A DNA stretch of 64,000 bases from Telmatactis stephensoni. Lineage: Eukaryota; Cnidaria; Anthozoa; Actiniaria; Isophelliidae. A program made the position numbers and the translations under genes. How positions within the stretch are numbered: the first letter of the stretch is position 1; every line of letters begins with the position of its first letter. The notes below the pieces were generated by a model that saw nothing but the letters and a program-made list of their open reading frames with translations, searched no databases and was not told the DNA's origin. Below are positions 54,267 to 64,000 of this stretch, piece after piece. The DNA lies in NCBI GenBank assembly GCA_029948255.1, contig JALIZF010001517.1:247001-311000 (forward strand). The letters are read 5' to 3'.

Positions 54267-57200
54267 CTAAACAGAGTCATTGTATCTTGCTGGTGGTTTC
54301 ACGGTGCGTCCTGACTTGGTAGTGTATGATGATGTTTGACTGGATGCTGTAGGTGTAGAAGCTGTGTCGGTGGAGGTGTTGTTTGCCGGTGCTATAGCTG
54401 CAGCTGCAGTAGTTTTCTTAGCTGGTTCAGCTGTGGTGGTATCTGATGTTGTGGTTTCTGATGATAGATCCTTTAACTTGTCTGAGGCTTGTCCTTGTGT
54501 TACTTTGGTGTCCTTCAGATGTACTCTGTTCCGTTTGTACTTCCGTCCATTTACTTCAACTATGCAGCTGCGTGGTGTGGTGGCTTCACGTTTCACTGTG
54601 CCAGCTTTCCAGTCACTTCGAGGCTGCTGTGGGTGTGTTTTCACCATGACAGGTTGACCAACCACTAGTTTTGGGAGTGGCATAGCATGTCGGTCATGGT
54701 ATAGTTTGGCTTGCTTTCTTTTCTGTATCACTTGAGCTGTCACATTGGCTTGGACTTCAGGCTTGTACATGTTGTGTCCACATGGCATGAAAGATCTAGT
54801 TCTGCAAGACAGAAGTCTTTGAGCAGGTGAGTTTGTCATCCCTGGTGTAAGTGTGTTTCGCCATTCCAATATGGCTTTCCACACATCCTGTCTTTCCTTC
54901 CTTGCCTTCTTGATTATGCTCTTCATAATTTTCACTGCAGATTCTGCCTTTCCATTTGCTTTGTGGTGATGGGGACTTGTGGTCACATGAGTGATGTCCC
55001 AGTCATCTGCAAAGGTCTTGAATTCCTGCGAGGCATAGTTGCTTCCATTGTCAGTTATTAAAACTGCTGGTGAGCCATGTGTAGCAAAGATGGGTTTCAT
55101 CTGTTCAATGAGAGCTGCTGTGGTCATGTCAGATAACTCTGCAACTTCAATGTAATCAGAATAGAGGTCAACCAATACAATGTAATGTAGTCCATCTAGT
55201 TCAAAACAATCACTAGCTATGGCTTGCCATGGTAGTTGTGGAATAGGATGGGTCATCATTGGTTCTTTTTGAGCGGCGGGTTGTGTTACTTGGCAGGTTT
55301 TGCAGCTATTCACAGCATCAGTGAGGTTAGCTGTCATCCTTGGCCAATACATGATGTTTCTAGCTGTGTTGATGGTGTACTGAATTCCTAAGTGTGATGC
55401 ATGAGCTCTAGTGGTTAGCTCCTTTCTCATAGTAGAGGGTATGATGATTCTCGTTCCTCGATATGCTACTCCATTCTGTGTAGTAAGTTCATCTCTGTAA
55501 GGCCAGTATTCACGAACAGAGAGTGGTACATTTGACTTGTTGTCAGGCCACCCTTCTTTGATGATATTCATCAGAGTTTGGAGGGAGATGTCCTTGTTTG
55601 TCTCTCGTTTAATGGTGTTCAGTCTTGTATCGGTTACAAAGAGTGAATCTTCGGAATCAATGTCCTCAAACTCAGTGAATAGTTCCTTGTCTTCTTGAAT
55701 CTGAAAGATCTGATATGGAGGTGTATCCTTGTTGACATCCTTGCTTGGTAGGGCAGCCCTTGATAGTGTGTCACTGATAAACATCTTAGGTCCTGGCTTG
55801 TATTCCAGTTGAAGTGAGTATTTCTGTAATCTTAGTCTCATCCACTGTAGACGTTTGGGATTGGTCAGGATTGGTTTCTTGAAAATAGTGACAAGTGGTT
55901 TATGGTCTGTGAGGACCTTTACATTGTCTTTGCCCAGTATGTAGTGCTCAAATCTCTGAGTGGCAAAGACAATAGCGAGACACTCTTTCTCAATTTGTGC
56001 ATAGTTGCGCTCCGTCTGACTGAGTGCTCTAGAGGCGTACTCAATTGGTTTACCATCCTGCGTGATTACTGCTCCAAGTCCAACTTCAGAGCTATCACAT
56101 TCAATGACCACGTCCTTGTTGACATCATAATATTGCAAAACCGGTGTTTCTGTCATCATTGTCTTGAGTTTCGAGAAGGCAGATTCATGTTGTGGCAGCC
56201 AATCGAAGACTGCATTTTTGTCTGTGAGACGTCGAAGTGGCTCTGACACTGTGCTTAGTTGTGGCAGAAACTTGGAGAGGTAGATTACTACACTAAGGAG
56301 TCGCTGTACTTCTTGAACATTTGTAGGTTGTGACATGTCTACAATGGCACTGATTTTTTCTGGGTCAGCCTTTATCCCCTCTGCTGTGAGGATGTGTCCC
56401 AGGTAGGCAACTTTGTCGAGCTTGAACTTGAGTTTCTTTTTGTTTAGCTTTAGTCCACATTCTCGACACCTTTCAAGGAGGGCTCTTAGGGCAGCATCAT
56501 GTTCACTGTCGTCAGTTCCATAGATGATGATGTCGTCGTATATGGCTTGGATGTTAGATAATCCTTCGAGGCATTCATCTAGTCTTCGTTGGAACTCCTC
56601 TGGTGCTGATTTGATCCCAAAAGGCATGCGTAACCATCTATATCTTCCATATGGCGTCCAGAAGGTCGTAAGGTAGCTTGAAGGCTCATCCAGTGTAACT
56701 TGTAAAAAACCATCTTTGGCATCAACCACTGTAAAAATCTTTGCATTTGTTAACTTTGGCGCTACTTGCTCAATTGTAGGTGTTGGGTAGTGGTTTCGTA
56801 TAATTGCTTTGTTTAGTTCCTGAGGATCCAGACATATCCTGAGCTTCTTGGGTGTCTTAACTGCAACCATGTTGCTGATCCAAGGTGTCGGTTCTGTGAC
56901 TTTTGCTAAGATTCCTGCTTGCTCTAGTTCCTCTATTTTGTTTTTCAGTTCCTCTTGTATGGGTATTGGTACTCTTCTGGGGTTGCTCTGTTTGGGCTTA
57001 ACGTCGGGATCTGTCTCGATGTGGTAGACTCCAGGGAGCTTTCCTAGACCACTGAATATGTCTGCATAGTCATGTTGGATGTTTTCCTTGGTAAGAGGTG
57101 TGTTTACATGAAGAATGTCCTCGCTGAAGCGCAGGAGTTGTAGGGCTTGACAGGCTTTACCAGAGAGAAGAGAGGTTGGAGCATCTTTGATGACTTGAAA

Positions 57201-58376
57201 GCGCACCCTCTTTGTGATTCCATTGACTGTACAGTGTAGTATTGCCTGTCCCACAGGAGTGAGTGTTGACTGGTCATACAGCTTGAGTGTGGTGAGGGAT
57301 GGCTGTGGTTCTTCTTTAGTTATGCTTTTGTACTCTTTCAGGCTGATAGTGCTGCAAGTTGCACCTGTATCTAGTTGAAAGGTGATTGGTTGTGGCTCAT
57401 TGCTGTCGTTGGCTTTAACCATTACCTTTGCACAGAACTTGACTTTGTTGTTATTATTTTGTATGCTGTAGATGCTTCCTTCGCTGTCTAAGTCTTCGCT
57501 GTTTTCTTCACTGCTGCTGGTGTTCTCTTCAAACTGATGAATATGCTTGTTTTTTCTTCCTGGCTTTGAGTCTCTTGTTGTACTTTGTTGGCGCTGTCCG
57601 GGCCCAGTAACCGGTTCACTAGCTTGAGAGGACAAACATACTTTGGCTAAGTGGTTTTTCCTTTGGCATTTACTGCAAGTTTCTCCATAAGCAGGGCAGT
57701 TCCCTTTTTTGTGTTCACTTCCACAGTACTTACAATTTTTGATCAACTGTGAGTCACTTTTGTGTGCAGATTTTGGTTTATTCTTGACAAAGTTTACAGC
57801 CTCCGTGTGTTCGATTTTTTGGGCATGTTGAGCAGCCATTTCACTACTACGGCATATATTTATGGCTTTATCTAGCGTGAGATCCTTCTCTCTCAGTAGT
57901 CGCTGTTGTGTCTCGTTCTGTGAGATTCCAATTACGATTTTGTCTCTCAGCATTTCGTTTTCAAGTGTTCCATACTTGCATGTAGAGATCAGTTCTCTCA
58001 GGCGAGTGAGATAGCGATCAAACGTTTCGTCAGGCTTTTGTGTACACAAGTTAAACACGTACCTTTCATAGATTGTGTTTCTTTTTCCTTCAAACTCTTC
58101 CGTTAGCTTTTCCAGTATCTCCGCAGGCTTCTTTCTTTCATCTTTGGTCAGAGGTAAGTTTTTATAGACCTTAAAACATTCTTTACCCATGATTGAGAGC
58201 AGGGTTGCTACGACGACTTCATCTGCTTTCTTGTTTAGTTCCGTGGCGGTTGCAAAGTTGATCCAACTGTCCTTGAAAAACTCCCAGTTCGATGCGAGAT
58301 CTCCTTGCATATCCATCTTAGCCGGTGCTGGGATGCTTGATTTAGCCATTTTGGCTTTTTTCTTGCCGAGTTTCAA
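54267..58376 (-). CDS. Gypsy gag-pol polyprotein, 1369 aa
   Basis: Single ORF in the order gag-protease-RT-RNase H-integrase. Gag occupies about residues 1-210 (retrotransposon gag helices, e.g. KPDETFDRYLTRLRELI). Two zinc knuckles follow at 215-247 (CKYCGSEHKKGNC, CSKCQRKNHLAKVC). The protease active site is LDTGA at 335-339. RT has FTVVDAKDGFLQV, LRMPFGIKSAPEEFQ and IYDDIIIYG (613-615 YDD; many gypsy elements have YVDD or YIDD). RNase H has IECDSSEVGLGAVI. Integrase has an HHCC-type finger (HASHLG...CKTCQ) and the DDE set ASDCFE, TDNGSNYAS and NGKAESAVK. A Thr/Ser/Ala-rich tail ends in SGRTVKPPARY. No stop or frameshift, so it may be capable of moving. The start MKLGKKKAK is 36 bases inside the 5' LTR edge. 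Confidence 0.93.
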   Translation of the reverse strand: MKLGKKKAKMAKSSIPAPAKMDMQGDLASNWEFFKDSWINFATATELNKKADEVVVATLLSIMGKECFKVYKNLPLTKDERKKPAEILEKLTEEFEGKRNTIYERYVFNLCTQKPDETFDRYLTRLRELISTCKYGTLENEMLRDKIVIGISQNETQQRLLREKDLTLDKAINICRSSEMAAQHAQKIEHTEAVNFVKNKPKSAHKSDSQLIKNCKYCGSEHKKGNCPAYGETCSKCQRKNHLAKVCLSSQASEPVTGPGQRQQSTTRDSKPGRKNKHIHQFEENTSSSEENSEDLDSEGSIYSIQNNNNKVKFCAKVMVKANDSNEPQPITFQLDTGATCSTISLKEYKSITKEEPQPSLTTLKLYDQSTLTPVGQAILHCTVNGITKRVRFQVIKDAPTSLLSGKACQALQLLRFSEDILHVNTPLTKENIQHDYADIFSGLGKLPGVYHIETDPDVKPKQSNPRRVPIPIQEELKNKIEELEQAGILAKVTEPTPWISNMVAVKTPKKLRICLDPQELNKAIIRNHYPTPTIEQVAPKLTNAKIFTVVDAKDGFLQVTLDEPSSYLTTFWTPYGRYRWLRMPFGIKSAPEEFQRRLDECLEGLSNIQAIYDDIIIYGTDDSEHDAALRALLERCRECGLKLNKKKLKFKLDKVAYLGHILTAEGIKADPEKISAIVDMSQPTNVQEVQRLLSVVIYLSKFLPQLSTVSEPLRRLTDKNAVFDWLPQHESAFSKLKTMMTETPVLQYYDVNKDVVIECDSSEVGLGAVITQDGKPIEYASRALSQTERNYAQIEKECLAIVFATQRFEHYILGKDNVKVLTDHKPLVTIFKKPILTNPKRLQWMRLRLQKYSLQLEYKPGPKMFISDTLSRAALPSKDVNKDTPPYQIFQIQEDKELFTEFEDIDSEDSLFVTDTRLNTIKRETNKDISLQTLMNIIKEGWPDNKSNVPLSVREYWPYRDELTTQNGVAYRGTRIIIPSTMRKELTTRAHASHLGIQYTINTARNIMYWPRMTANLTDAVNSCKTCQVTQPAAQKEPMMTHPIPQLPWQAIASDCFELDGLHYIVLVDLYSDYIEVAELSDMTTAALIEQMKPIFATHGSPAVLITDNGSNYASQEFKTFADDWDITHVTTSPHHHKANGKAESAVKIMKSIIKKARKERQDVWKAILEWRNTLTPGMTNSPAQRLLSCRTRSFMPCGHNMYKPEVQANVTAQVIQKRKQAKLYHDRHAMPLPKLVVGQPVMVKTHPQQPRSDWKAGTVKREATTPRSCIVEVNGRKYKRNRVHLKDTKVTQGQASDKLKDLSSETTTSDTTTAEPAKKTTAAAAIAPANNTSTDTASTPTASSQTSSYTTKSGRTVKPPARYNDSV

Positions 58377-58396
58377 CGAATTAGCGTGAGTTTAGT

Positions 58397-58411
58397 GAAG
58401 TTCTGACACCA
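58397..58411 (-). promoter_or_regulatory. Gypsy primer-binding site
   Basis: TGGTGTCAGAACTTC on the - strand directly abuts the 5' LTR. TGG pairs with a tRNA 3' CCA. I do not name the tRNA. Confidence 0.7.
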
Positions 58412-58510
58412 TGTTATAAGCTTGAGTCATGACAAGCCGCCATTTGTCCAGCACGTGTCTTTATTCATGAGCTACACAGGAAACCCATATTACAAAGGAA
58501 TCCCATAACA
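58412..58510 (-). repeat. Gypsy 5' LTR
   Basis: 99-base LTR identical to the 3' copy. It contains no obvious AATAAA; the promoter must be compact. Confidence 0.9.
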
Positions 58511-59301
58511 GTATGACAGCCATAATATTCTCTCCATATCATCAAACTACAATGGCAAAATGAGAATCGATGTTCAATTACAACCACGTTTCAAACTTTA
58601 CGCCATATATATCAAATCAGTGAGCTTTCTGAGAGGTCCAAGAACAGTATAAATGCAATATGATTCGAAATTTGGTCAAAATTATTAGGAAAACGTCAAC
58701 TTGTCACTTTGTAATCAACAAATTAGGTGCCACAAAATTGATTATTCATCAGACACCGCCCGATATCTGTAATATCTGAATACATAACTGACTCAAAGCG
58801 TTGTATTTACACCGTGACTAAGCATTACAACATAAGTTTTTAGTTAAAGATGAATCCGAATCCTCCAAAGAAGCGAGACAAGGCCTAAGTGAGACAAAAT
58901 GATAATGTGACAATGCTTCACACACATCACAGAATTAATTAAGAACCCAAGCTTTTTAGACGTGAACTGTATAGCAGAATTTCTACTTAGCCACAATAAA
59001 ATGAAAGCTGTTGCTCTGTGCTCTGAACTATGCATTAATTGATAATTTTTTCCTTACATCAGTCCCGATCAGTGCGTTGTTTGTAGTGGCGGTTACAGTT
59101 ATAGGATCTGACCATTTTTTTACGAACAATTCATTTCATCGAAGAGGAAACATCATAAAAATTGATGAATATAGATATCCTCCGCCTTATAAACTACTTA
59201 TAAACTACCTATCTTTCAAGATTGTTACATAAATCCGGAGCAAAAGTCTTTCATCGCATTAGGCGTGACCGACAGCGTGACAAAATGTTTGACCCTTTTG
59301 G
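58511..59301. other. Unassigned region
   Basis: Continuation of the 52-54 kb flank. No gene or repeat structure recognised. Confidence 0.4.
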
Positions 59302-59589
59302 TCAGTGGATGCACAGGGAACCCACCCGTTGAATTCCTAAATGTTTATCCAGTTCGCTTTTTTCGCTCTCTTCTGTGGGCAGTCTAATATAGACAGTGCG
59401 CGATAGGGCAACTAATTTGATTGGCTTTTTTAAAGGACTGACTAGCCTCTCATTCATGAGAAAACGCTTTTGTGTGACTATTTCAGTCCAGAAAAGAGAC
59501 CATAATACTAAGATTAATGTCTGTGCAATGTTCGTGGCGGCTAAGGCTATTTTTAGTAACTTTGCCATCTGATCACACGCGGAAGGCAT
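59302..59589 (-). CDS. Small ORF with hydrophobic N-terminus, inverted copy A
   Basis: A 95-codon ORF. From the second Met it reads MAKLLKIALAATNIAQTLIL, then VLWSLFW, a signal-peptide or membrane-anchor-like start. The tail (KKPIKLVALSRTV onward) is unrelated to the partner copy. No family recognised. It is paired head-to-head with 59684-59825. Confidence 0.35.
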   Translation of the reverse strand: MPSACDQMAKLLKIALAATNIAQTLILVLWSLFWTEIVTQKRFLMNERLVSPLKKPIKLVALSRTVYIRLPTEESEKSELDKHLGIQRVGSLCIH

Positions 59590-59776
59590 TCAAACAATAT
59601 AATTTGATTTTCGACGTGCACGCAGACGGGATCATTTGCTTTCGGCTTTTGAATTCTATATTGTTTGAGAGCCTTGCGAGCACGATGGCGAAGTTACTAA
59701 AAATAGCCTTAGTCGCCACGAACATCGCACAGACATCAATACTGAGTTTCGCTCTCTTAGTATTATGGTCTCTTGG
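59494..59776. repeat. Long inverted repeat forming a head-to-head ORF pair
   Basis: Arms of about 75 bases (AGACCATAATACTAAG...GTAACTTTGCCATC and its inverse) continue with weaker pairing (ATTCAAACAATATAAT / ATTCTATATTGTTTGAG) almost to the centre near 59635. The whole unit could fold into one large hairpin. Confidence 0.75.
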
Positions 59777-59825
59777 TCCAGAACAAAAGTTATCAAATTT
59801 CAATTTGGTAAATGCGATCAAGTAA
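59684..59825 (+). CDS. Small ORF with hydrophobic N-terminus, inverted copy B
   Basis: A 46-codon ORF beginning MAKLLKIALVATNIAQTSIL, with hydrophobic residues to VLWSLG, then GPEQKLSNF. The first ~20 residues match copy A on the other strand with two differences. It could be a first exon. Confidence 0.35.
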
Positions 59826-59993
59826 AAATGGAAAATGATAATAATAATTAACATTGACAGTCTTAATGACAACTGCTAGAATAAGTTTACAGTTCCAATT
59901 GCCGCCTAATTTCACAGCTCATATTGATGGTTTCTACCTCCTTCATAAAAACATCTTCATTCTCGTCGTCTGTTGCTTGCACTTAATCACGCC

Positions 59994-62900
59994 TTAGCCG
60001 CCATTCTTATTCAGGACAGAAAGCCTGCTGAAACATTGGGAAACCTGCTCAACAGTCAACCACTTGTGCTTCTCGAAACGCATCTTTCCTTTGCCGTCTC
60101 TTAATCTCTTCATTCGGTTGCTCAAGTCTGACACGTTTGCCTTTTTTCCAGTTTCTTCTCCAAGTAGGAACACTTCAACAAAACACGTTCTTGCTTTTTC
60201 GCTGAAATGCACCACACTTCCTCGCTTTTTGTAATGCCCATCCCTCCTCAACTGAAGGCGTGTTTTTAATGACTTCATTCATTGCTTGTGACGATGTAAA
60301 AGGTAAGGCTTGGACATAGCCGCAAGCAAGAGATTCACTGGTTTCAGCCCATTTCTTTTTTATTTCATCAAACTGAGATGATCGTTCTAGTCACATTAAA
60401 TGCTTTCCTACGTCTAAGTGCTTCTGCAGTGCTAAGAAAGACTGGTACACTTTGATGCATCCCTCTTCAGGACACGCAAACTGTACCATTTCCTCTTCAT
60501 CTTTGTGCTCTGTGGTTTGCTCAGCTTCCTCATCCTTGGCTTCAAGCTGAAATGAGTCTCAGGTTGTGATGTGACTGTTTCAACAGCTGATGATGGCGGC
60601 ATACTTCTAGATGAGAACATTCCCACTTCCATGTTTGGTCTCCCAAAATGGTAAAACTACCCAAAGATTCGTAGCTCCTTGTGGAGCACCAAACCTTGCA
60701 AGCATTGTTGGAGTGAAAATCTTGCCTGGTCTGATACCATATGCACGCCATGCCCTCAGCCCATCTGTCTCGTAGAGGAAATTGCTCAGAGATTGTACTC
60801 CCTTCATGCTGTGGTTTTTCATCGTCTGAGATGAAGTATGCACTTTACAAACTGCCGCATAGCATCCCTTGACGCTACCATGAGATTCTATGGCTGCCTT
60901 CATGTCTGATGCCGTCTTCACATCGTTCCCCTCGTTGATGAAGCGCCTCATATGACTCTTTATAGCATTTATTTCCGGCGGTCGCAAATATCCTTTCCTG
61001 CCTGGGGCTCACTGAAATCATATCTAGATAGTGTAATGCCTGTGCGCACTCCGATGCCAGGAATTGACAGAAGCAGGTAGGCTGTGTGGTAACAGCCGGC
61101 GTTGTCCGACCTCAGAAAAGCTCCAGAGAGTTGGGGCTTTACTTCTGTTAGTGTTGACATTGTGTGTTCAATGATGGAAGCAATTGCAAACCAATTTTGC
61201 ATACATTCATCGAACAAATGGACCAATGTTCTCGTCTGGAAAATAAATAAGATAAAAATGAGTCACTTTGTGCTACTTCTTCTTTAAACCTTTGCTTTTG
61301 TTGTGGATTAGGAAGTGAATACACACAGAAGTTAAGTGCAAAATCACATAATATAATATCCGATGCATATATATATAAACATAACTGCAAAGCACATATA
61401 TAAGCGCAACGTAACCATTGCATGGTTATTACCTCGATTTCATTAGTATCGGTGTCTTTGGTGATTGCCACAGTCACATGCCAGGACTTTCCTTTCTTCC
61501 CAAACCAGTCTCTTTGGGTTTCTCTAAAGCTGGTTGGTAGGAACTTCATAGCCCAGTCCATGATCACAAGTACTTGGTTGCCTGTTAGAGTTTCAATCAC
61601 AGCAGATTTTGCCGCATCTTGATGGATTGCACGGACAATGTGCGCCTTCCAGTCTTCCACTTTTGGCAGAGCACTTTCCACGTCGTGGTTTAGTTCTTCA
61701 CGTCTGTCAGCATCACTGAAAAGGTGACAATAGTTGCATTCACACTTGCAAAAATGTATGACGCTTGTTAGGCTAAAATAGAATCCGAACGGCTAATTTT
61801 GATAGATTTCTTTATATTTATATTAATATATTTATATTTATATTTATACATACACGACTCTCTGGAAGAGCATGTAATATGAAGGGACTTTCGTGTTTTT
61901 TAAATAAAGTATTCATTCATTCATTCATCTTCATTAAGTCGTATCTACAGTAAAATATTGACGAAAAGTGTCATTGACATTCAAGTTGTTTGATTTAAGT
62001 GGTTCCCGGCTTTGTTTTCACACTTATAAATGCGTGGCTCTAATGAGACAAAAGGAAAGTTAGCGAAATGTACCTCGGCGCAGTTGTGTACGTATGGGAG
62101 CTTTGTTTTTTATTTGTTTGGTTATTTCAATGTTACCTAAAATGTACTTCAGATGAGGACAGTGCTAGTTGTATATCCAAGATGGCATTCCTCAGATCTT
62201 CACATCGATCACAGCTGATGCTGTGCTGATGATGACATATTCTTCGATGGTCACTGTCACTGGTACTCAGTGCATATGTGCTGCAGTGATCAGCACAGGG
62301 AGTCTCAGTAGAAACACGGATCTTGAAATCTGATTTAAGGTACTGTTTTGCAGCCTTTAGACAATCTTTAATTTTCTTAGCTGTGTCTTCACATAGACCT
62401 GAAAAAAAAAAACGCAATGAAAACACTTCGTTGTCACTGAACGCTTTTATTACTAAGATAACCGATCCTGTGACCCTGTATAGACTAGTACGGGATGAAA
62501 GGGAGGTAAGAGCCATATAATGAACCCTACCCCTCCCTTTCCAAAACAAATCAGTGAGGTACGAAGTTAAGACCAACCTTAAAAAATGTTAACTGCCCAC
62601 AACTAAAGCCACCATGATTGCTATAAGTTCATAATGGGCAATACTTTTAGAGTTTTTGTGGTAACTAACTGTTAACAGAATTGTTTAGAGCCTACACAAT
62701 CTTATTCTAAGATCACATACCGTGTTGTTGCAATTCGTTAACAACACTTTCGAGTGAAGTGAGAGAGCAAACTCCGTCAGTTTGTGTGCTATCTAGGCCA
62801 GCCAGTGATTTTTTTTTGGGATGCAGCACATATCTACAGGTAAACACAGGTGGATTTATAAATCAATAATTTATGCCATTATTATGCCGGAAATCGATGA

Positions 62901-64000
62901 ATCAATTATTATGATTTAGTTTAGCGATTTTCTCACAAATTTATTGACGAATTTATTTTTTATTTGTTTTTATTATTTTTACTTTTTTGATATGCTTTAG
63001 CTTTAAATAAAATACGCTGGAAGAAAAATTAGGATAGGTCACTGTGCTAGATGTTCAGTTATAAGGTCTTTAATGCTGCTACGTGGCGTCTGGCATATTG
63101 AAATATTTTTGAACACAGGAAGCCCGGTCAAATTTTGATATTTTTGCGCGCACTCAGAACATACCCAAATGTTTTGCACACGAATGCGCGAGTGCATTTA
63201 TTTACGTAAATTAGATCTAAATATCCTTAAAGTTTATAAGTCAAATTATAACTATTGCGAGAACCGACGCACAATATGGTCCGGTTCCGGTTTTGATTGT
63301 ACTAAAATAACCCCAAGCTTACCTTGATTATAGTGAATAGTGTAGACCTTCCCATTGGCTTAAATCCAATTTCTGTACAGTAGTTTACGTAAAGTTGAAC
63401 CAGACGAGATGAGATGACAGTCCGCACCACGCTAGGAATTTCGATTTTCTCTCCACTCGACAGCTTGAGTGTTTTCGTACGGTATGCTACATCTTGTAAA
63501 AATGTTGGGCTGGATATAAAATCAAGAAAATGGTCGACTTTTACCGGATCTAGTCGCGTCATGTGCAAGATAGGTTGCTCAATTTGCTGGCCAGGCTTTG
63601 TTTGGAAGGCGTGTTTTCTGGCGTCATCTATTCGCCATTTTGTTAGCCCTGGTATGAGCCGAAGCAACTCCGTCTTTGAAAAGTCGGTGGCAAAAATTGA
63701 CAATATCTGCTGCCTCGTATACCATGCGCTGGCGTCCTCATACAACGTTATAAGTCTCGACACTAAAGAGCCTCCTTCTGCTTGCCCTTCGTTGTGCTTC
63801 GTAATGACTTGTTCCAACAACCATGATGAGTTGCCTGGGGCGATTGCGTCTAACATGACATCGACTGCCTGCTGAGCTTTTCTCCTGTAGTAGCGCTGTG
63901 TTGATGCTGAAATTGTCAGAACGTCAGACTTGCACTGTGATCTGATGGGGCTGACTCTCCCTTCTGCTGTTCTCATGATGAAGTTATTCAGGTTTTGCAG
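59994..64000 (-). pseudogene. Multi-exon transposase-like gene with C2H2 finger, frameshifted, runs off the right edge
   Basis: Exons on the - strand: beyond 64000 to 63323, 62833-62721, 62398-62137, 61715-61433, 61235 to about 60978, then a 3' block to 59994. The splice phases of these exons agree. The putative catalytic core has VLVIMDWAMKFLP (Asp), AFLRSDNAGCYHTAYLL (Asp) and RYDFSEPQAGKDICDR (Glu), which I infer to be a DDE/RNase H-like triad. Then come MRRFINEGNDVKTASDMKAA and SLSNFLYETDGLRAWRAYGI, a C2H2 finger (FACPEEGCIKVYQSF...HLDVGKH), and a C-terminal helical segment (FLLGEETGKKANVSDLSNRM, KWLTVEQVSQCFSRL). Lesions: an extra A in the A-run at 62809-62817, a missing A near 60977, and stops around 60607 and 60394. 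Similar proteins occur across cnidarians. The family name is unknown to me; domesticated or mobile status is open. Confidence 0.6.
61780..61935 (+). repeat. LINE-like 3' tail ending in (ATTC)n
   Basis: A T/A-rich stretch (TATATTTATA repeats), then AATAAAG followed by TATTCATTCATTCATTCATC. A polyadenylation signal plus a short tandem tail is typical of L2/CR1-type LINE 3' ends. It lies in an intron of the transposase-like gene. Confidence 0.5.

Larger units (their letters stand above)
54017..58510 (-). mobile_element. Ty3/gypsy LTR retrotransposon, apparently young and intact
   Basis: Two LTRs of 99 bases (54017-54115, 58412-58510), TG...CA, are identical by eye. GTATG flanks both sides (54012-54016, 58511-58515), a 5-base target duplication. 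Between them lies one uninterrupted gag-pol ORF. Primer site and polypurine tract are in place. LTR identity implies recent insertion. Confidence 0.92.

Noticed and set aside
55902..56246. 114-codon plus-strand ORF
   Set aside because: Antisense to the gypsy RNase H region.
1..64000. tRNA, rRNA, snRNA genes or CRISPR arrays
   Set aside because: I looked for B-box-like GGTTCGA stretches, cloverleaf arms and regularly spaced identical repeats and saw none. A covariance-model scan would be decisive.

Overview
The window looks like AT-rich metazoan nuclear DNA, most likely from a cnidarian such as a coral or sea anemone. Genes are split by GT-AG introns, AATAAA signals and MITEs are common, and the mix of element families (Crypton, Helentron, Ngaro, Penelope-like, Ty3/gypsy with tiny LTRs, P2RX7_C-like and HECT-like gene fragments) fits invertebrate genomes of that kind. 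The organism call is inference from content; no marker gene settles it. I found no complete conserved housekeeping gene, no rRNA or tRNA, and no CRISPR array. The window is a dense, nested transposon landscape with a few possible host genes.

Layout. 0-2.1 kb: a Crypton tyrosine recombinase (- strand, one intron) between two large palindromes. 3.0-7.4 kb: a three-exon putative DDE-type transposase gene with a zinc finger and a SAP-like segment, broken by one TGA. 8.7-9.3 kb: a BED/C2H2 finger gene fragment and a LINE endonuclease scrap. 9.7-12.3 kb: a decayed Helitron (- strand; C76/OTU-like protease and DUF6570-like region) with a 5'-truncated Penelope-like element inside its protease. 13.3-15.2 and 22.3-23.9 kb: two copies of a 1.6 kb segment ending in the same MITE. 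16.7-18.0 kb: a CbbX/SpoVK-like AAA+ ATPase pseudogene. 20.9-21.5 kb: a P2RX7_C-like gene fragment. 21.6-24.3 kb: a reverse transcriptase split by a 2 kb block of repeats.

25.4-34.9 kb: a Helentron whose long ORF (2A-like motif, cysteine protease, DUF6570-like region, Rep, PIF1 helicase, APE endonuclease) is cut twice. One cut is a 1.5 kb HINE-like element with asymmetric terminal repeats, the other a 1.0 kb snap-back Tc1/mariner derivative with a TA target duplication. The reading frame is continuous if both are ignored. Directly downstream (35.1-39.9 kb) is an eight-exon RPA70-like gene with all introns in phase 1, plausibly the single-strand-binding partner of the same element. One of its introns carries an 0.8 kb MULE-like element.

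40.2-44.8 kb: an Ngaro retroelement with complete split direct repeats (A1-ORFs-B1-A2-B2). Its gag-like ORF ends in TGA-CTAG, and pol continues in the same frame, which suggests stop-codon readthrough. Frameshifts in the RNase H and recombinase parts indicate decay. 45-47 kb: MITEs and a possible bidirectional promoter. 47.3-50.4 kb: a HECT-domain pseudogene. 50.7-52.1 kb: an intact four-exon 196-aa gene of unknown function. 54.0-58.5 kb: a young Ty3/gypsy element with identical 99-bp LTRs, a 5-bp target duplication and one intact gag-pol ORF. 59.3-59.8 kb: a head-to-head pair of near-identical small ORFs. 60-64 kb: a multi-exon transposase-like gene on the - strand, with frameshifts, running off the right edge.
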